DNA from: Rhizobium album
Lineage (GTDB): Bacteria; Pseudomonadota; Alphaproteobacteria; Rhizobiales; Rhizobiaceae
Length of the DNA: 64,000 nt
Direction: 5' to 3'
NCBI RefSeq assembly: GCF_003122325.1
Contig: NZ_QFBC01000021.1
Span: 27,017-91,016 of the forward strand
Positions within the stretch are counted from its first letter, which is position 1; the number at the start of each line of letters is the position of its first letter. The translations under genes were made by a program, and so were the position numbers. Positions 53,153 to 63,887 of this stretch are shown here, one piece after another. Under the pieces are notes generated by a model, which was given only the letters and a program-made list of their open reading frames with translations, did no database searches and had not been told where the DNA came from.

Positions 53153-54106
53153 ATGCTCGTCGAAGGAAAATGGACGGCCGACTGGCATCCCGTGCAGGCG
53201 AAGGACGACAAGGGCGGCTTCGTCCGCCAGATCTCCGGGTTCCGCAACTGGGTCACGGCCGATGGCGCCGCCGGCCCGACCGGGGAGGGTGGTTTTGCCG
53301 CCGAAGCGGGGCGTTATCATCTCTACGTCGCCCTGATCTGCCCCTGGGCGTCGCGCACCCTCATCGGCCGCTCGCTGAAAGGACTTGAGGACGTCATTGC
53401 CGTTTCCATCGTCGAGCCGGCCCTGACCAAAGAAGGATGGCGCTTCGGCTCCTATCCGGGCGCCACGACCGACGCGGTCAACGGCGCGCTTTATATGCAC
53501 GAGATCTACACCAAGGCCGATCCGCGCTATACCGGCCGCGCCACGGTGCCGGTGTTGTGGGACAGGCAGAAGAACACCATCGTCAACAACGAGTCCGCCG
53601 ATATCCTGCGCATGCTGAACACCGGTTTTGGTCCGCTGGCGAAAAACGACATCGATCTCTACCCGGCGGCTCATCGCTCCGCCATCGATGCCTTCAGCGA
53701 CAAGATCTATCCCGCTCTCAACAACGGCGTCTATCGCGCCGGCTTCGCCACGACGCAGGTCGCTTACGAAGAGGCGTTCAACGATGTCTTCCGCTGCCTC
53801 GACGAGGTCGACGCAGCGCTGGAGGGCAAGCGTTTCCTCTTTGCCGACCATCCGACGGAAAGCGACATTCGCCTGTTCGTGACACTCGTGCGTTTCGACG
53901 TGGCCTATCATGGCCTGTTCAAATGCAATCTGCGGCGGGTCGCCGACTATCGCAACCTGCGCCCCTTCGTGCGTGCGATGCTGGACTGGCCGGGCATCCG
54001 GAAGACGGTCGATATCGACCACATCAAGCAGGGATATTATTCCATCGCCTCGCTCAATCCGAACGGCATCGTTCCGGTCGGGCCGGATCTCTCCGAAGTG
54101 TTGTAA
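53153..54106 (+). CDS. Xi-class glutathione S-transferase (glutathionyl-hydroquinone reductase)
   Basis: A 317-residue enzyme. LYVALICPWASRTLIGRSLKGLED contains the catalytic C63 in the CPWA motif of xi-class GSTs (E. coli YqjG, Sphingobium PcpF). GRATVPVLWDRQKNTIVNNESADILRML is the glutathione-binding block. The C-terminal helical domain is complete. These enzymes reduce glutathionyl-hydroquinones, using glutathione. The gene stands alone, 72 bases before the PLP decarboxylase. Confidence 0.93.
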   Translation: MLVEGKWTADWHPVQAKDDKGGFVRQISGFRNWVTADGAAGPTGEGGFAAEAGRYHLYVALICPWASRTLIGRSLKGLEDVIAVSIVEPALTKEGWRFGSYPGATTDAVNGALYMHEIYTKADPRYTGRATVPVLWDRQKNTIVNNESADILRMLNTGFGPLAKNDIDLYPAAHRSAIDAFSDKIYPALNNGVYRAGFATTQVAYEEAFNDVFRCLDEVDAALEGKRFLFADHPTESDIRLFVTLVRFDVAYHGLFKCNLRRVADYRNLRPFVRAMLDWPGIRKTVDIDHIKQGYYSIASLNPNGIVPVGPDLSEVL

Positions 54107-54178
54107 CCCGCCTCCGGGGTCTCGACGCTGCCCACGCGCCGTCCTATGGTCGGTGTGTTGGAGTTCGGGAGGCATTGG

Positions 54179-55606
54179 ATGCAGGACGAGGAATTTCGCC
54201 GCTGGTCGGAAAAGGCAGCGGCTTGGGGCGCGCAATACCGGGAAACATTGCGCGAGAGGCCGGTGCGCGCCAAAACGATGCCGGGGGATATCGCCGGCAG
54301 GATCGCCGATGCACCGCCGGAATCCGGCGAAGCGATGGACAGCATCTTCCGGGATTTCGAAGATTTTATCGTGCCGGGCATGACCCATTGGCAGCATCCG
54401 CGGTTCTTTGCCTATTTCCCGGCCAATGCCGCGCCGGCCTCCGTGGTCGCCGAATATCTGGTGACGGCGATGGCCGCGCAATGCATGCTCTGGCAAACCT
54501 CGCCGGCGGCGACGGAGCTGGAAACCCGCATGGTGGACTGGCTGCGGCAGGCGCTCGGCCTGCCCGAGGGCTTTTCCGGCGTCATCCAGGATTCCGCCTC
54601 GTCCGCCACCCTGGCCGCGGTCCTCGTCATGCGCGAAAAGGCGCTGCAGTGGCAGGGTAACAGCAAGGGGCTTTCGGCGAACCCGGCGGTGCGCATCTAT
54701 TCCTCCGATCAGGTCCACACTTCCATCGACCGGGCCATCTGGGTTTCCGGTGTCGGTTCGGACAATCTCGTGCGTATTCCGGCAACGGGCGCACGGCGCG
54801 CCATGGATGTGGCTGCCTTGGAAGCGGCGATCGAGCGTGACAAGGCGGCCGGTTTGCTGCCTGCGGGTGTCATCGCCTGCGTCGGCGGTACCAGCGTCGG
54901 CGCCTGCGACGATATCGGCGCAGTCATCGCGGTGGCGCATCGACACGGTCTCTATGTGCATGTCGATGCGGCCTGGGCCGGCTCGGCAATGATCTGCCCG
55001 GAATTCCGTGATCTCTGGGCCGGCATCGAGGCTGCCGATTCCATCGTCTTCAATCCGCACAAATGGCTGGGGGCGCAGTTCGATTGCTCGGTCCAGTTCG
55101 TGCGCGCACCCGAAGATCTGGTGCGGACGCTGGCGATCCAGCCGGAATATCTGAAGACTCATGGTCGCGACGGCATCGTCAACTATTCCGAATGGAGCGT
55201 GCCGCTCGGCCGGCGGTTCCGGGCGCTCAAACTGTGGTTCCTGCTGCGCCATCACGGGCTGGAAGAGTTGCGCACGATGATCCGCAATCACGTCGCCTGG
55301 TCTCGGATCCTGTGCGAGCGGCTACGCCAGGAGCCAGGTTTCGAGATCGTCTCCGAACCGGTTCTGTCGCTCTTTTCATTCCGCCACACGCCACCGGAAG
55401 GCGCCGATGCCGACGACCATAACCAGCGGCTGGTCAACGGCATCAATGACGACGGTCGGATCTACCTGACCCAGACCCGCGTGGACGGCCAGCTGGCGAT
55501 CCGCTTCCAGGCCGGGCAGTTCGACATGCGGGAAGAAGACCTGGAGACCGCATTTTCCGTTATCACCGAGCTTGCAGGAAAGCCTCACCCCATGAACCGG
55601 GAGTAG
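54179..55606 (+). CDS. Group II PLP-dependent amino-acid decarboxylase
   Basis: A 475-residue fold-type I enzyme resembling aromatic-L-amino-acid decarboxylases. The PLP lysine is K295 in FNPHKWLGAQFDCS. HVDAAWAGSAMICPEFR precedes it, and TSPAATELETRMVDWLRQALGLPEGFSGVIQDSASSATLAAVL is the early family block. Substrate candidates are Trp, Phe, Tyr or Dopa, but no specificity is proven. ATG 54179 is preferred, with GGGAGG upstream; an in-frame ATG 33 bases earlier is open. Confidence 0.88.
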   Translation: MQDEEFRRWSEKAAAWGAQYRETLRERPVRAKTMPGDIAGRIADAPPESGEAMDSIFRDFEDFIVPGMTHWQHPRFFAYFPANAAPASVVAEYLVTAMAAQCMLWQTSPAATELETRMVDWLRQALGLPEGFSGVIQDSASSATLAAVLVMREKALQWQGNSKGLSANPAVRIYSSDQVHTSIDRAIWVSGVGSDNLVRIPATGARRAMDVAALEAAIERDKAAGLLPAGVIACVGGTSVGACDDIGAVIAVAHRHGLYVHVDAAWAGSAMICPEFRDLWAGIEAADSIVFNPHKWLGAQFDCSVQFVRAPEDLVRTLAIQPEYLKTHGRDGIVNYSEWSVPLGRRFRALKLWFLLRHHGLEELRTMIRNHVAWSRILCERLRQEPGFEIVSEPVLSLFSFRHTPPEGADADDHNQRLVNGINDDGRIYLTQTRVDGQLAIRFQAGQFDMREEDLETAFSVITELAGKPHPMNRE

Positions 55607-55743
55607 GATCCTGCCAAGTTGTGATAGCCGGATCGTTAACCAGCTTCCGGGGACGGAACTTTAATATATGCCATGCCATTCTTTCCGCGAGGGAAATCCG
55701 GGTTTGCAGCGCAAGGCTGGCGGATTTCCTTCAAGGTTTAACT

Positions 55744-55760
55744 TTGTTGCCATGCAGCAA
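55744..55760. promoter_or_regulatory. TGC-rich dyad upstream of phaZ, possible PhaR/AniA operator
   Basis: TTGTTGC-CAT-GCAGCAA is an inverted repeat with one mismatch, about 100 bases upstream of phaZ. TGC-rich dyads of this type are bound by PhaR, the regulator of PHB genes, in alphaproteobacteria. AACTGCTAGTCT follows immediately and may include the -10. Confidence 0.45.
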
Positions 55761-55859
55761 AAAACTGCTAGTCTGTCACCTTCCGCCGATCGGCGGGCTC
55801 ATTATACGTCGAATTGGGAGCGGCGTTTTTGGACTGTCTCAAGAGAGGTAGCGCTTCCT

Positions 55860-57140
55860 ATGTTTTATCAGCTCTATGAAATGAACCATGCAGCCATGGC
55901 GCCCTTCCGGGCTGCCGCGGAGATGACCCGGCTTGCCTACCGCAACCCGCTCAATCCCTTGTCCTATACGGCGGTCGGCCGTTCCGTCGCTGCCGGGCTG
56001 GAAGTGTTCGAGCGCGTCACGCGCCGTTATGGCAAGCCGGCTTTCAACCTTCCGGAAACGACGGTCGATGGTAAGGCTGTGGCAGTGACGGAAAAAGTCG
56101 TCTGGTCGAAACCTTTCTGCAATCTCCTGCATTTCGAGCGCGCCCTGCCTGCCGCCCATGCCTCGGATCCGAAGATCCTGATCGTTGCGCCGATGTCCGG
56201 CCATTATGCCACGCTGCTGCGCGGCACGGTCGAAGCCCTGCTGCCGAGCGCCGACGTCTATATCACCGACTGGATCGATGCGCGCATGGTGCCGTTGACC
56301 GAAGGCAACTTCGATCTCAACGATTACATCGACTACGTCATCGACATCATCCATCACCTCGGCCCGCAGACCAATGTCGTTGCCGTCTGTCAGCCTTCCG
56401 TGCCGGTGCTGGCTGCCGTGGCGCGCATGGAAGCGGAAAACGATCCGCTGGCGCCGGCCTCGATGACGCTGATGGGCGGGCCTATCGATACGCGTATCAA
56501 TCCGACCGCCGTCAATGAGCTGGCCAAGAACAAGCCGATCGAGTGGTTCGAGGACAATGTCATCATGACGGTGCCGTGGCCGCAGCCTGGCTTCATGCGT
56601 CCGGTCTATCCGGGTTTCCTGCAGCTCTCCGGCTTCATGTCGATGAACCTCGACCGCCATATGATCGCGCACAAGGATTTTTACCTGCACCTCGTCAAGA
56701 ACGACGGTGAGCCGGCGGAAAAACATCGTGACTTCTATGACGAATATCTGGCGGTGATGGACCTGACCGCCGAGTTCTACCTGCAGACCGTCGAGGAAGT
56801 GTTCATCAAGCACGCTCTGCCGAAGGGTGAGCTTTTGCATCGTGGCAAGCGCGTCGATACCGGCGCCATCCGCAATGTCGCCCTGCTTACCGTCGAAGGC
56901 GAAAACGACGATATTTCCGGTGTCGGCCAGACCAGGGCGGCGCAGACGATCTGCACCAACATCCCCGACGAAAAGCGCATGCACTACATGCAGCCGGATG
57001 TCGGCCATTACGGTGTCTTCAACGGCTCGCGGTTCCGCCGCGAGATCGCACCGCGCATCATCGCTTTCGCACGCGAACATTCCGCCATCACTGCCCGTCC
57101 CGGCATCAAGCGTATCATCAAGGGCGGCAAGTCCGCCTGA
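55860..57140 (+). CDS. phaZ: Intracellular polyhydroxybutyrate depolymerase
   Basis: A 426-residue alpha/beta-hydrolase with the type of nucleophile seen in intracellular PHB depolymerases: a cysteine (C177) in VAVCQPSVPVLAAV, in place of serine in a lipase box. MFYQLYEMNHAAMAPFRAAAEMTRLAY is the typical N-terminus. YITDWIDARMVPLTEGNFDLNDYIDYVIDIIHHLG precedes the nucleophile, and the histidine lies in QPDVGHYGVFNGSRF. It mobilises native PHB granules. The frame is open upstream through the TGC-rich dyad, but homology supports 55860; GAGG is 11 bases upstream. Confidence 0.93.
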   Translation: MFYQLYEMNHAAMAPFRAAAEMTRLAYRNPLNPLSYTAVGRSVAAGLEVFERVTRRYGKPAFNLPETTVDGKAVAVTEKVVWSKPFCNLLHFERALPAAHASDPKILIVAPMSGHYATLLRGTVEALLPSADVYITDWIDARMVPLTEGNFDLNDYIDYVIDIIHHLGPQTNVVAVCQPSVPVLAAVARMEAENDPLAPASMTLMGGPIDTRINPTAVNELAKNKPIEWFEDNVIMTVPWPQPGFMRPVYPGFLQLSGFMSMNLDRHMIAHKDFYLHLVKNDGEPAEKHRDFYDEYLAVMDLTAEFYLQTVEEVFIKHALPKGELLHRGKRVDTGAIRNVALLTVEGENDDISGVGQTRAAQTICTNIPDEKRMHYMQPDVGHYGVFNGSRFRREIAPRIIAFAREHSAITARPGIKRIIKGGKSA

Positions 57141-57297
57141 GGGATATCGCATGCTGCCGAAGACGCTGAATTAGAAATTTCAAATCAACGGCTTGTCCGA
57201 TTTGGGAACAGGCTGTCTTGAAGCGGTGATCGGCGGTAACCACATCGTTTTCCAGGGTTGGCAAACGGCTGACCCCTGGAAACGAGGGTTATGAACG

Positions 57298-57735
57298 ATG
57301 AATCAGTCAGCATTGCTCCGTCCGGATTGGACGCCGGCTACTATCGCTCTGATGGTGCTCGGCTTCGTGGTTTTCTGGCCCCTAGGCCTGGCCATGCTTG
57401 CCTACATCATTTTCGGCGACCGCCTGCGTGGTTTCAAGCGTGACGTCAACGAGGCGACGGACGGCTTCTTTGCCGGCTGCCGCAAGAACATGCATCGCCG
57501 CCGCCCGCACTTCGATACGGGCAACGTCGCTTTCGACGACTGGCGCAAGGCCGAACTCGACCGGCTGGAAGAAGAACGCCGCAAGCTCGACGAGATGCGT
57601 GCCGAATTCGACAGCTATGTCCGCGAACTGCGTCGCGCCAAAGACCAGGAAGAGTTCGACCGCTTTATGCGCGAGCGCAACACCTCCCGGCGCGATGACA
57701 GCACCGGTGGCGTTCCCGGATTTTCGACGCCCTGA
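57298..57735 (+). CDS. DUF2852 membrane protein
   Basis: A 145-residue protein. A hydrophobic segment (about 14-40, ATIALMVLGFVVFWPLGLAMLAYIIFG) is the DUF2852 membrane anchor. The rest is highly charged, and a probable coiled coil (about 80-120) contains DRLEEERRKLDEMRAEFDSYVREL. The function is unknown. The family is common in Hyphomicrobiales. A hairpin TCCAGGG / CCCTGGA lies about 20-45 bases upstream, and a strong terminator follows. Confidence 0.85.
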   Translation: MNQSALLRPDWTPATIALMVLGFVVFWPLGLAMLAYIIFGDRLRGFKRDVNEATDGFFAGCRKNMHRRRPHFDTGNVAFDDWRKAELDRLEEERRKLDEMRAEFDSYVRELRRAKDQEEFDRFMRERNTSRRDDSTGGVPGFSTP

Positions 57736-57759
57736 CGTCAGGAAGATCCTGTGATTTTG

Positions 57760-57790
57760 CAAACCGGCATCCTTCCGATGCCGGTTTTTA
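57760..57790 (+). terminator. Terminator after the DUF2852 gene
   Basis: AAACCGGCATC / GATGCCGGTTT is a perfect 11-bp stem with a 5-base loop, followed by TTA and T-rich sequence. Confidence 0.85.
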
Positions 57791-57828
57791 TTTGCCTTGA
57801 CCACGGGCGAATCGGATAAAAGCAGCGC

Positions 57829-58590
57829 ATGTTCCCTTTCAAGAAAAAGCCGAAGAAAGCCGCCAAGCCACTGCCGGCCCCGGTCAAGCGGGTGCTCGAC
57901 GTCGCCGGCCGCTCCATGCCCTTGACGATCCGCCAGCACAACCAGGCAACCCGCATCACGCTACGTATCGAGCCCGGCGGCCGCGCCTTGAAGATGACCA
58001 TTCCTTCCGGTCTCGCCGATCGCGAGGTCAACGCCTTCCTCGACCGGCACCAGGGCTGGCTTTTGACCAAGCTGGCAAAATTCCCCGAGGAAGCCGGCCT
58101 GCGCTCTGGCAGCGCCATCCTGCTGCGCGGCGTCAGGCACCGCATCGAACATACCGGCCGTCTGCGCGGGCTGACGGAGGCGGTGCTGGTCGACGGCGAA
58201 CCGGTCATCCGCGTCAGCGGCCTCGAGGAACATCTGGGCCGCAGGCTTGCCGATTTCCTCAAGAAGGAGGCGCGGCGCGAACTGGAAGCGCTGGTGGATG
58301 CGCATGCCTACCGTATCCGCCGTCCGGTCAATTCGATCAGCATGAAGGATACCCGCAGCCGCTGGGGGTCCTGCTCGGTCGACGGAAATCTGAGTTTTTC
58401 CTGGCGCATCGTCATGGCGCCGCCGCTGGTGATCGATTATCTCGCCGCCCACGAGGTGGCGCATCTCAAAGAGATGAACCACGGTCCGCGCTTCTGGGCG
58501 CTGTGCGAAAAACTCTGCCCGGAGATGGAAGAGGCCAAAGCCTGGCTAAAACGGCACGGTTCGATGCTGCACGCCATCGATTTTGGCTGA
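57829..58590 (+). CDS. YgjP-type (DUF45/M48-like) metallopeptidase
   Basis: A 253-residue protein with the zinc motif HEVAHLKEMNH in DYLAAHEVAHLKEMNHGPRFW, preceded by SRWGSCSVDGNLSFSWRIVMAPP, the DUF45 signature. The N-terminus is Lys/Pro-rich. It is a gluzincin of unknown physiological substrate. It precedes trpF by 75 bases. Confidence 0.9.
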   Translation: MFPFKKKPKKAAKPLPAPVKRVLDVAGRSMPLTIRQHNQATRITLRIEPGGRALKMTIPSGLADREVNAFLDRHQGWLLTKLAKFPEEAGLRSGSAILLRGVRHRIEHTGRLRGLTEAVLVDGEPVIRVSGLEEHLGRRLADFLKKEARRELEALVDAHAYRIRRPVNSISMKDTRSRWGSCSVDGNLSFSWRIVMAPPLVIDYLAAHEVAHLKEMNHGPRFWALCEKLCPEMEEAKAWLKRHGSMLHAIDFG

Positions 58591-58665
58591 GCGCAGCCGG
58601 GGCCGGACGGCGGCAAGTCGCATTTCGGCTCGACTCTTTGCCCGTTTCGTGGCACTTGCGAGCCC

Positions 58666-59334
58666 ATGAAGCCCGACATCAAGATTTGCGGATTGAAGAC
58701 GCCCGAGGCGATCGACCGCGCGGTTCGCCGCGGCGCGACCCATATCGGTTTCATCTTCTTCGGCAAGAGCCCGCGCAACATCGAGCCGGATATCGCCGGC
58801 AAGCTTGCCGATGCCGTGCGTGGCCGGGTGAAGATCGTCGCCGTCACCGTCAATGCCGATAATGACGATCTCGACGAGATCGTCGCGCTCTTGAAGCCGG
58901 ACATGCTGCAGCTGCACGGATCGGAAACGCCGGATCGGGTGCTGACGGTGCGGGCGCTGTACGGCCTGCCGGTGATCAAGGCATTTTCCGTGCGCGAGGC
59001 CGCTGATCTCGACAGGATCGATGCCTATATAGGCATTGTCGATCGTTTCCTGTTCGACGCCAAGCCGCCCGCCGGCTCCGATCTGCCGGGCGGAAACGGC
59101 GTGTCTTTCGACTGGACGCTGATGCAATCGCTTGACGGAAGCGTGGATTACATGCTTTCCGGAGGGCTGAACAAGGAGAATGTCGGCCTTGCCCTGGCCG
59201 TGACGAAGGCGCCCGGCATCGACATATCGTCGGGTGTCGAGAACGCCCCCGGGGTCAAGGACCTGGCGATGATCGACGAATTTTTCGACGCCGTAAAAGA
59301 AGCGACCGGGCGAAAAGCGGTTGCGGGGAGCTAA
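58666..59334 (+). CDS. trpF: Phosphoribosylanthranilate isomerase
   Basis: A 222-residue TIM-barrel enzyme of tryptophan synthesis. KICGLKTPEAIDRAVRRGATHIGFIFF is the N-terminal phosphate and catalytic-cysteine region, DMLQLHGSETPDRV follows, and LSGGLNKENVGLALAV with DISSGVENAPGVKD forms the C-terminal phosphate site. It is complete and begins a trpF-trpB-trpA cluster with 3- and 4-base gaps. Confidence 0.96.
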   Translation: MKPDIKICGLKTPEAIDRAVRRGATHIGFIFFGKSPRNIEPDIAGKLADAVRGRVKIVAVTVNADNDDLDEIVALLKPDMLQLHGSETPDRVLTVRALYGLPVIKAFSVREAADLDRIDAYIGIVDRFLFDAKPPAGSDLPGGNGVSFDWTLMQSLDGSVDYMLSGGLNKENVGLALAVTKAPGIDISSGVENAPGVKDLAMIDEFFDAVKEATGRKAVAGS

Positions 59335-59337
59335 AGA

Positions 59338-60558
<1,221 letters not shown>

Positions 60559-60562
60559 GATC

Positions 60563-61402
60563 ATGACCGCCCGTATGGACAAACGTTTCGCCGATCTCAA
60601 AGCCGAAGGCCGTCCGGCCCTCGTCACCTATTTCATGGGCGGCGATCCGGATTTCGACACCTCGCTGCAGATCCTCAAGGCGCTTCCGGGCGCCGGCGCC
60701 GATGTCATCGAACTCGGCATGCCGTTCTCCGATCCGATGGCCGACGGCCCGGCGATCCAGGTTGCCGGCCAGCGCGCCCTCAAGGCAGGCCAGACGCTTG
60801 CCAGGACGCTCGATCTCGCCCGCGAGTTCCGCAAGGGCGACCAGGCGACGCCGATCGTCATGATGGGCTATTACAACCCGATCTATATCTACGGCGTCGA
60901 GCGTTTTCTCGACGATGCATTGGAAGCCGGCATCGACGGCCTGATCGTCGTCGACCTGCCGCCGGAAATGGATGACGAACTCTGCATTCCCGCACTCGCC
61001 AAGGGCATCAACTTCATCCGCCTGTCGACGCCGACGACGGATGAGAAGCGCCTGCCGGCGGTTTTGAAGAACACGTCGGGTTTCGTCTATTACGTCTCGA
61101 TGAACGGGATCACCGGTTCGGCCTTGCCGGATCCGTCGCGGATCTCGTCCGCCGTGTCGAAGATCAAGGCGCATACCGATCTGCCCGTCTGCGTCGGTTT
61201 CGGCGTCAAGACGGCCGAACATGCCCGTCTCATCGGTGCAGCGGCAGACGGCGTCGTCGTCGGCACCGCCATCGTCGCTCAAATCGCCGGCAGCCTGACG
61301 GCGGACGGCAAGGCATCACCGGATACGGTCAATTCCGTCGTTACATTCGTGCGTGGACTTTCGACCGGTGTTCGTGCCGCCCGCCCTGTTGCTGCCGAAT
61401 AG
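60563..61402 (+). CDS. trpA: Tryptophan synthase alpha chain
   Basis: A 279-residue TIM-barrel that splits indole-3-glycerol phosphate. The catalytic pair is E50 ([14 protein letters not shown]) and D61 (MADGPAIQ). [27 protein letters not shown] is the phosphate-binding end. Four bases separate it from trpB. Confidence 0.98.
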   Translation: MTARMDKRFADLKAEGRPALVTYFMGGDPDFDTSLQILKALPGAGADVIELGMPFSDPMADGPAIQVAGQRALKAGQTLARTLDLAREFRKGDQATPIVMMGYYNPIYIYGVERFLDDALEAGIDGLIVVDLPPEMDDELCIPALAKGINFIRLSTPTTDEKRLPAVLKNTSGFVYYVSMNGITGSALPDPSRISSAVSKIKAHTDLPVCVGFGVKTAEHARLIGAAADGVVVGTAIVAQIAGSLTADGKASPDTVNSVVTFVRGLSTGVRAARPVAAE

Positions 61403-61459
61403 TTTCTCCATAGAGCATCCCGGCGCCGGTTTCGGCGCGGGCAATCAGGAGTATTGCAA

Positions 61460-62419
61460 GTGAACTGGATCACAAATTACGTCCGCCCGCGGATCAACTC
61501 CATGCTGGGCCGCCGGGAAGTCCCCGACAATCTCTGGATCAAGTGCCCGGAGACCGGCGAGATGGTCTTCCACAAGGATCTGGAAGAAAACAAGTGGGTC
61601 ATTCCCGCCTCCGGTTATCACATGAAGATGCCGGCCAAGGCGCGCCTGGAAGACCTGTTCGACAATGGCGAATACGAGGCCCTGCCGCAGCCGAAGGTGG
61701 CGCAGGACCCGCTGAAATTCCGCGATTCCAAGAAATATATCGACCGCCTGAAAGATAGCCGGCTGAAGACGGAGCAGGAGGATACGATCCTCGCCGGCCT
61801 CGGCAAGGTCGAGGGCCTGAAGCTGGTCGCCGTCGTGCACGAGTTCAATTTTATCGGCGGTTCGCTCGGCATGGCTGCCGGCGAAGCGATCGTTCGCGCC
61901 TTCGAGCGCGCCATAACCGAAAAATGCCCGCTGGTGATGTTCCCGGCTTCGGGCGGCGCCCGCATGCAGGAAGGCATCCTGTCGCTGATGCAACTGCCGC
62001 GCACCACGGTTGCCGTCAACCTGCTCAAGGAAGCCGGTCTTCCCTATATCGTCGTGCTCACCAACCCGACCACCGGCGGCGTCACCGCCTCCTACGCCAT
62101 GCTGGGCGACCTGCACCTGGCCGAGCCGGGTGCGGAAATCGGCTTTGCCGGCAAGCGCGTCATCGAGCAGACCCTGCGCGAAAAGCTTCCCGAAGGTTTC
62201 CAGACCTCGGAATACCTCGTCGAACATGGCATGGTCGATCTTGTCGTCAAGCGACACGATATTCCCTCGACGCTGGCACGGTTGCTGAAAATCCTGATGC
62301 GCAAGCCGGCCGACCTGCATGCCAATGGCACGAATGGCGCCAACGGCAGCAATGGTGCCAATGGCGCGCATGCAGCAGCACGCACCGGCAAGACGGCCGA
62401 GATAACCGTCGTCAATTGA
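61460..62419 (+). CDS. accD: Acetyl-CoA carboxylase carboxyltransferase beta subunit
   Basis: A 319-residue crotonase-fold subunit that with AccA transfers carboxyl from biotin to acetyl-CoA. The catalytic part has [37 protein letters not shown] and [16 protein letters not shown]. The N-terminal zinc ribbon retains only the first cysteine (IKCPETG) and has lost the CPxC pair (VIPASG). The C-terminus carries an Asn-Gly-Ala repeat (about 290-305) not seen in E. coli. GTG 61460 has GGAG 8 bases upstream. Confidence 0.95.
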   Translation: MNWITNYVRPRINSMLGRREVPDNLWIKCPETGEMVFHKDLEENKWVIPASGYHMKMPAKARLEDLFDNGEYEALPQPKVAQDPLKFRDSKKYIDRLKDSRLKTEQEDTILAGLGKVEGLKLVAVVHEFNFIGGSLGMAAGEAIVRAFERAITEKCPLVMFPASGGARMQEGILSLMQLPRTTVAVNLLKEAGLPYIVVLTNPTTGGVTASYAMLGDLHLAEPGAEIGFAGKRVIEQTLREKLPEGFQTSEYLVEHGMVDLVVKRHDIPSTLARLLKILMRKPADLHANGTNGANGSNGANGAHAAARTGKTAEITVVN

Positions 62420-62445
62420 CGGCGACAGCATAAGGGAGTGGCGGG

Positions 62446-63798
62446 ATGATCCCCATGCACCAATCCGCCACCAGTGAGGCGGCCCGGGAAATCGAACGGC
62501 TTCTCGGCCTGCATCCCAAGGGTTTCGACCTTTCGCTCGACCGTATCACCCGGCTTCTGGATATGCTCGGCAATCCACAGCGCCGTCTGCCGCCGGTCAT
62601 CCACGTCGCCGGCACCAACGGCAAGGGATCGGTGACGGCCTTCAGCCGCGCGCTTCTGGAAGCCGCCGGCCTTGCCGTGCATGTCCACACCTCGCCGCAT
62701 CTGGTCAACTGGCATGAGCGTTATCGCGTCGGCGTGCGCGGCGGCCGCGGCCAGCTGGTCGATGATGCGGTTTTTGCCGATGCGGTGCGCCGCGTGGCGG
62801 AAGCCAATGGCGGCCAGACGATCACCGTTTTCGAAATCCTGACGGCTGTCACCTTCATCCTGTTTTCCGAACAGCCCGCCGATGTCGCCATCATCGAAGT
62901 CGGGCTCGGCGGCCGCTTCGATGCCACCAATGTCATTGCCGATCCGGCGGTTTCGGTGATCATGCCGATTTCGCTCGATCACCAGGCCTATCTCGGCGAC
63001 AGCGTCGAGCTGATCGCGGCGGAAAAGGCCGGCATCATGAAGCGCGGCCATCCCGTCGTCATCGGCCAGCAGCCGTTCGAGGCGGCGCGCGAGGTGCTGA
63101 TCGCCACGGCGGAACGACTCGGCTGCCCGCTGCAGGTGTTCGGCCAGGATTTTGTCGCTTACGAAGAATTCGGGCGGCTGATCTACCAGGACGAACACGG
63201 CCTGTCCGATCTGCCCCTGCCGCGCCTGCCGGGCCGGCATCAATATGCCAATGCGGCGGCGGCGATCCGCGCCATCCGGTCAGCCGGTTTTACCGTCACC
63301 GAAGCGATGATGGACAAGGCCATGGCGTCGGTCGAATGGGCCGGCCGGCTGCAGCGGCTGACCGAGGGAGTGCTGGTCGCCGAGGCGCCGGAAGGTTCGG
63401 AAATCTGGCTGGATGGCGGGCACAATCCCGGTGCCGGCGAGGTGATCGCCGAAACCATGGCATCCTTCGAGGAACGCCAGCCGCGGCCACTGTTCCTGAT
63501 CATTGGCATGATCAACACCAAGGATCCGGTCGGTTATTTTCGCGCCTTCAGCGGCCTTGCCGAATATGTCTTCGCCGTTCCGATCCACGGCAGCGATGCC
63601 GGCATCGATCCGGTGGTGCTGGCGAGTGCCGCCTACGACGCCGAACTGGTCGCCGAACCGGTGTCTAATCTCGGCGAAGCGCTGGCCGGCGTACGACGTC
63701 TGGTCAAGGCCGGCGATCCACCGCCACGCATCCTGATCGGCGGCTCGCTTTATCTCGCCGGCAATGTGCTTGCCGAAAACGGCACTCCGCCAACCTAA
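62446..63798 (+). CDS. folC: Dihydrofolate synthase / folylpolyglutamate synthase
   Basis: A 450-residue Mur-ligase-family enzyme adding glutamate to dihydropteroate and folates. The P-loop is HVAGTNGKGSVTAFS, followed by YTSPHL-type residues (HTSPHLVNW). EVGLGGRFDATNVI carries the metal site, and LDGGHNPGAGEV is the C-terminal signature. It follows accD by 26 bases. An in-frame ATG three codons later is possible. Confidence 0.96.
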   Translation: MIPMHQSATSEAAREIERLLGLHPKGFDLSLDRITRLLDMLGNPQRRLPPVIHVAGTNGKGSVTAFSRALLEAAGLAVHVHTSPHLVNWHERYRVGVRGGRGQLVDDAVFADAVRRVAEANGGQTITVFEILTAVTFILFSEQPADVAIIEVGLGGRFDATNVIADPAVSVIMPISLDHQAYLGDSVELIAAEKAGIMKRGHPVVIGQQPFEAAREVLIATAERLGCPLQVFGQDFVAYEEFGRLIYQDEHGLSDLPLPRLPGRHQYANAAAAIRAIRSAGFTVTEAMMDKAMASVEWAGRLQRLTEGVLVAEAPEGSEIWLDGGHNPGAGEVIAETMASFEERQPRPLFLIIGMINTKDPVGYFRAFSGLAEYVFAVPIHGSDAGIDPVVLASAAYDAELVAEPVSNLGEALAGVRRLVKAGDPPPRILIGGSLYLAGNVLAENGTPPT

Positions 63799-63845
63799 AG
63801 CAATTCCAGCAAAAGTGCGCAGCGGTTTTGCGTCCGGAAATGCTC
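63799..63845. repeat. Palindromic intergenic repeat element, copy 2
   Basis: AGCAATTCCAGCAAAAG ... GTTTTGCGTCCGGAAATGCT. The outer arms and the AGCAAAA / TTTTGCG inner stem follow the same plan as the element at 52316. It begins at the folC stop codon. Confidence 0.6.
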
Positions 63846-63887
63846 TGAAAATACAAAAAAGCCCGGTCGAAGCCCAGCCACTAACGT

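Noticed and set aside
53108..55291. A 727-codon minus-strand frame opposite the GST and decarboxylase genes
   Set aside because: It is a shadow of two well-supported genes and has no homology-like features.
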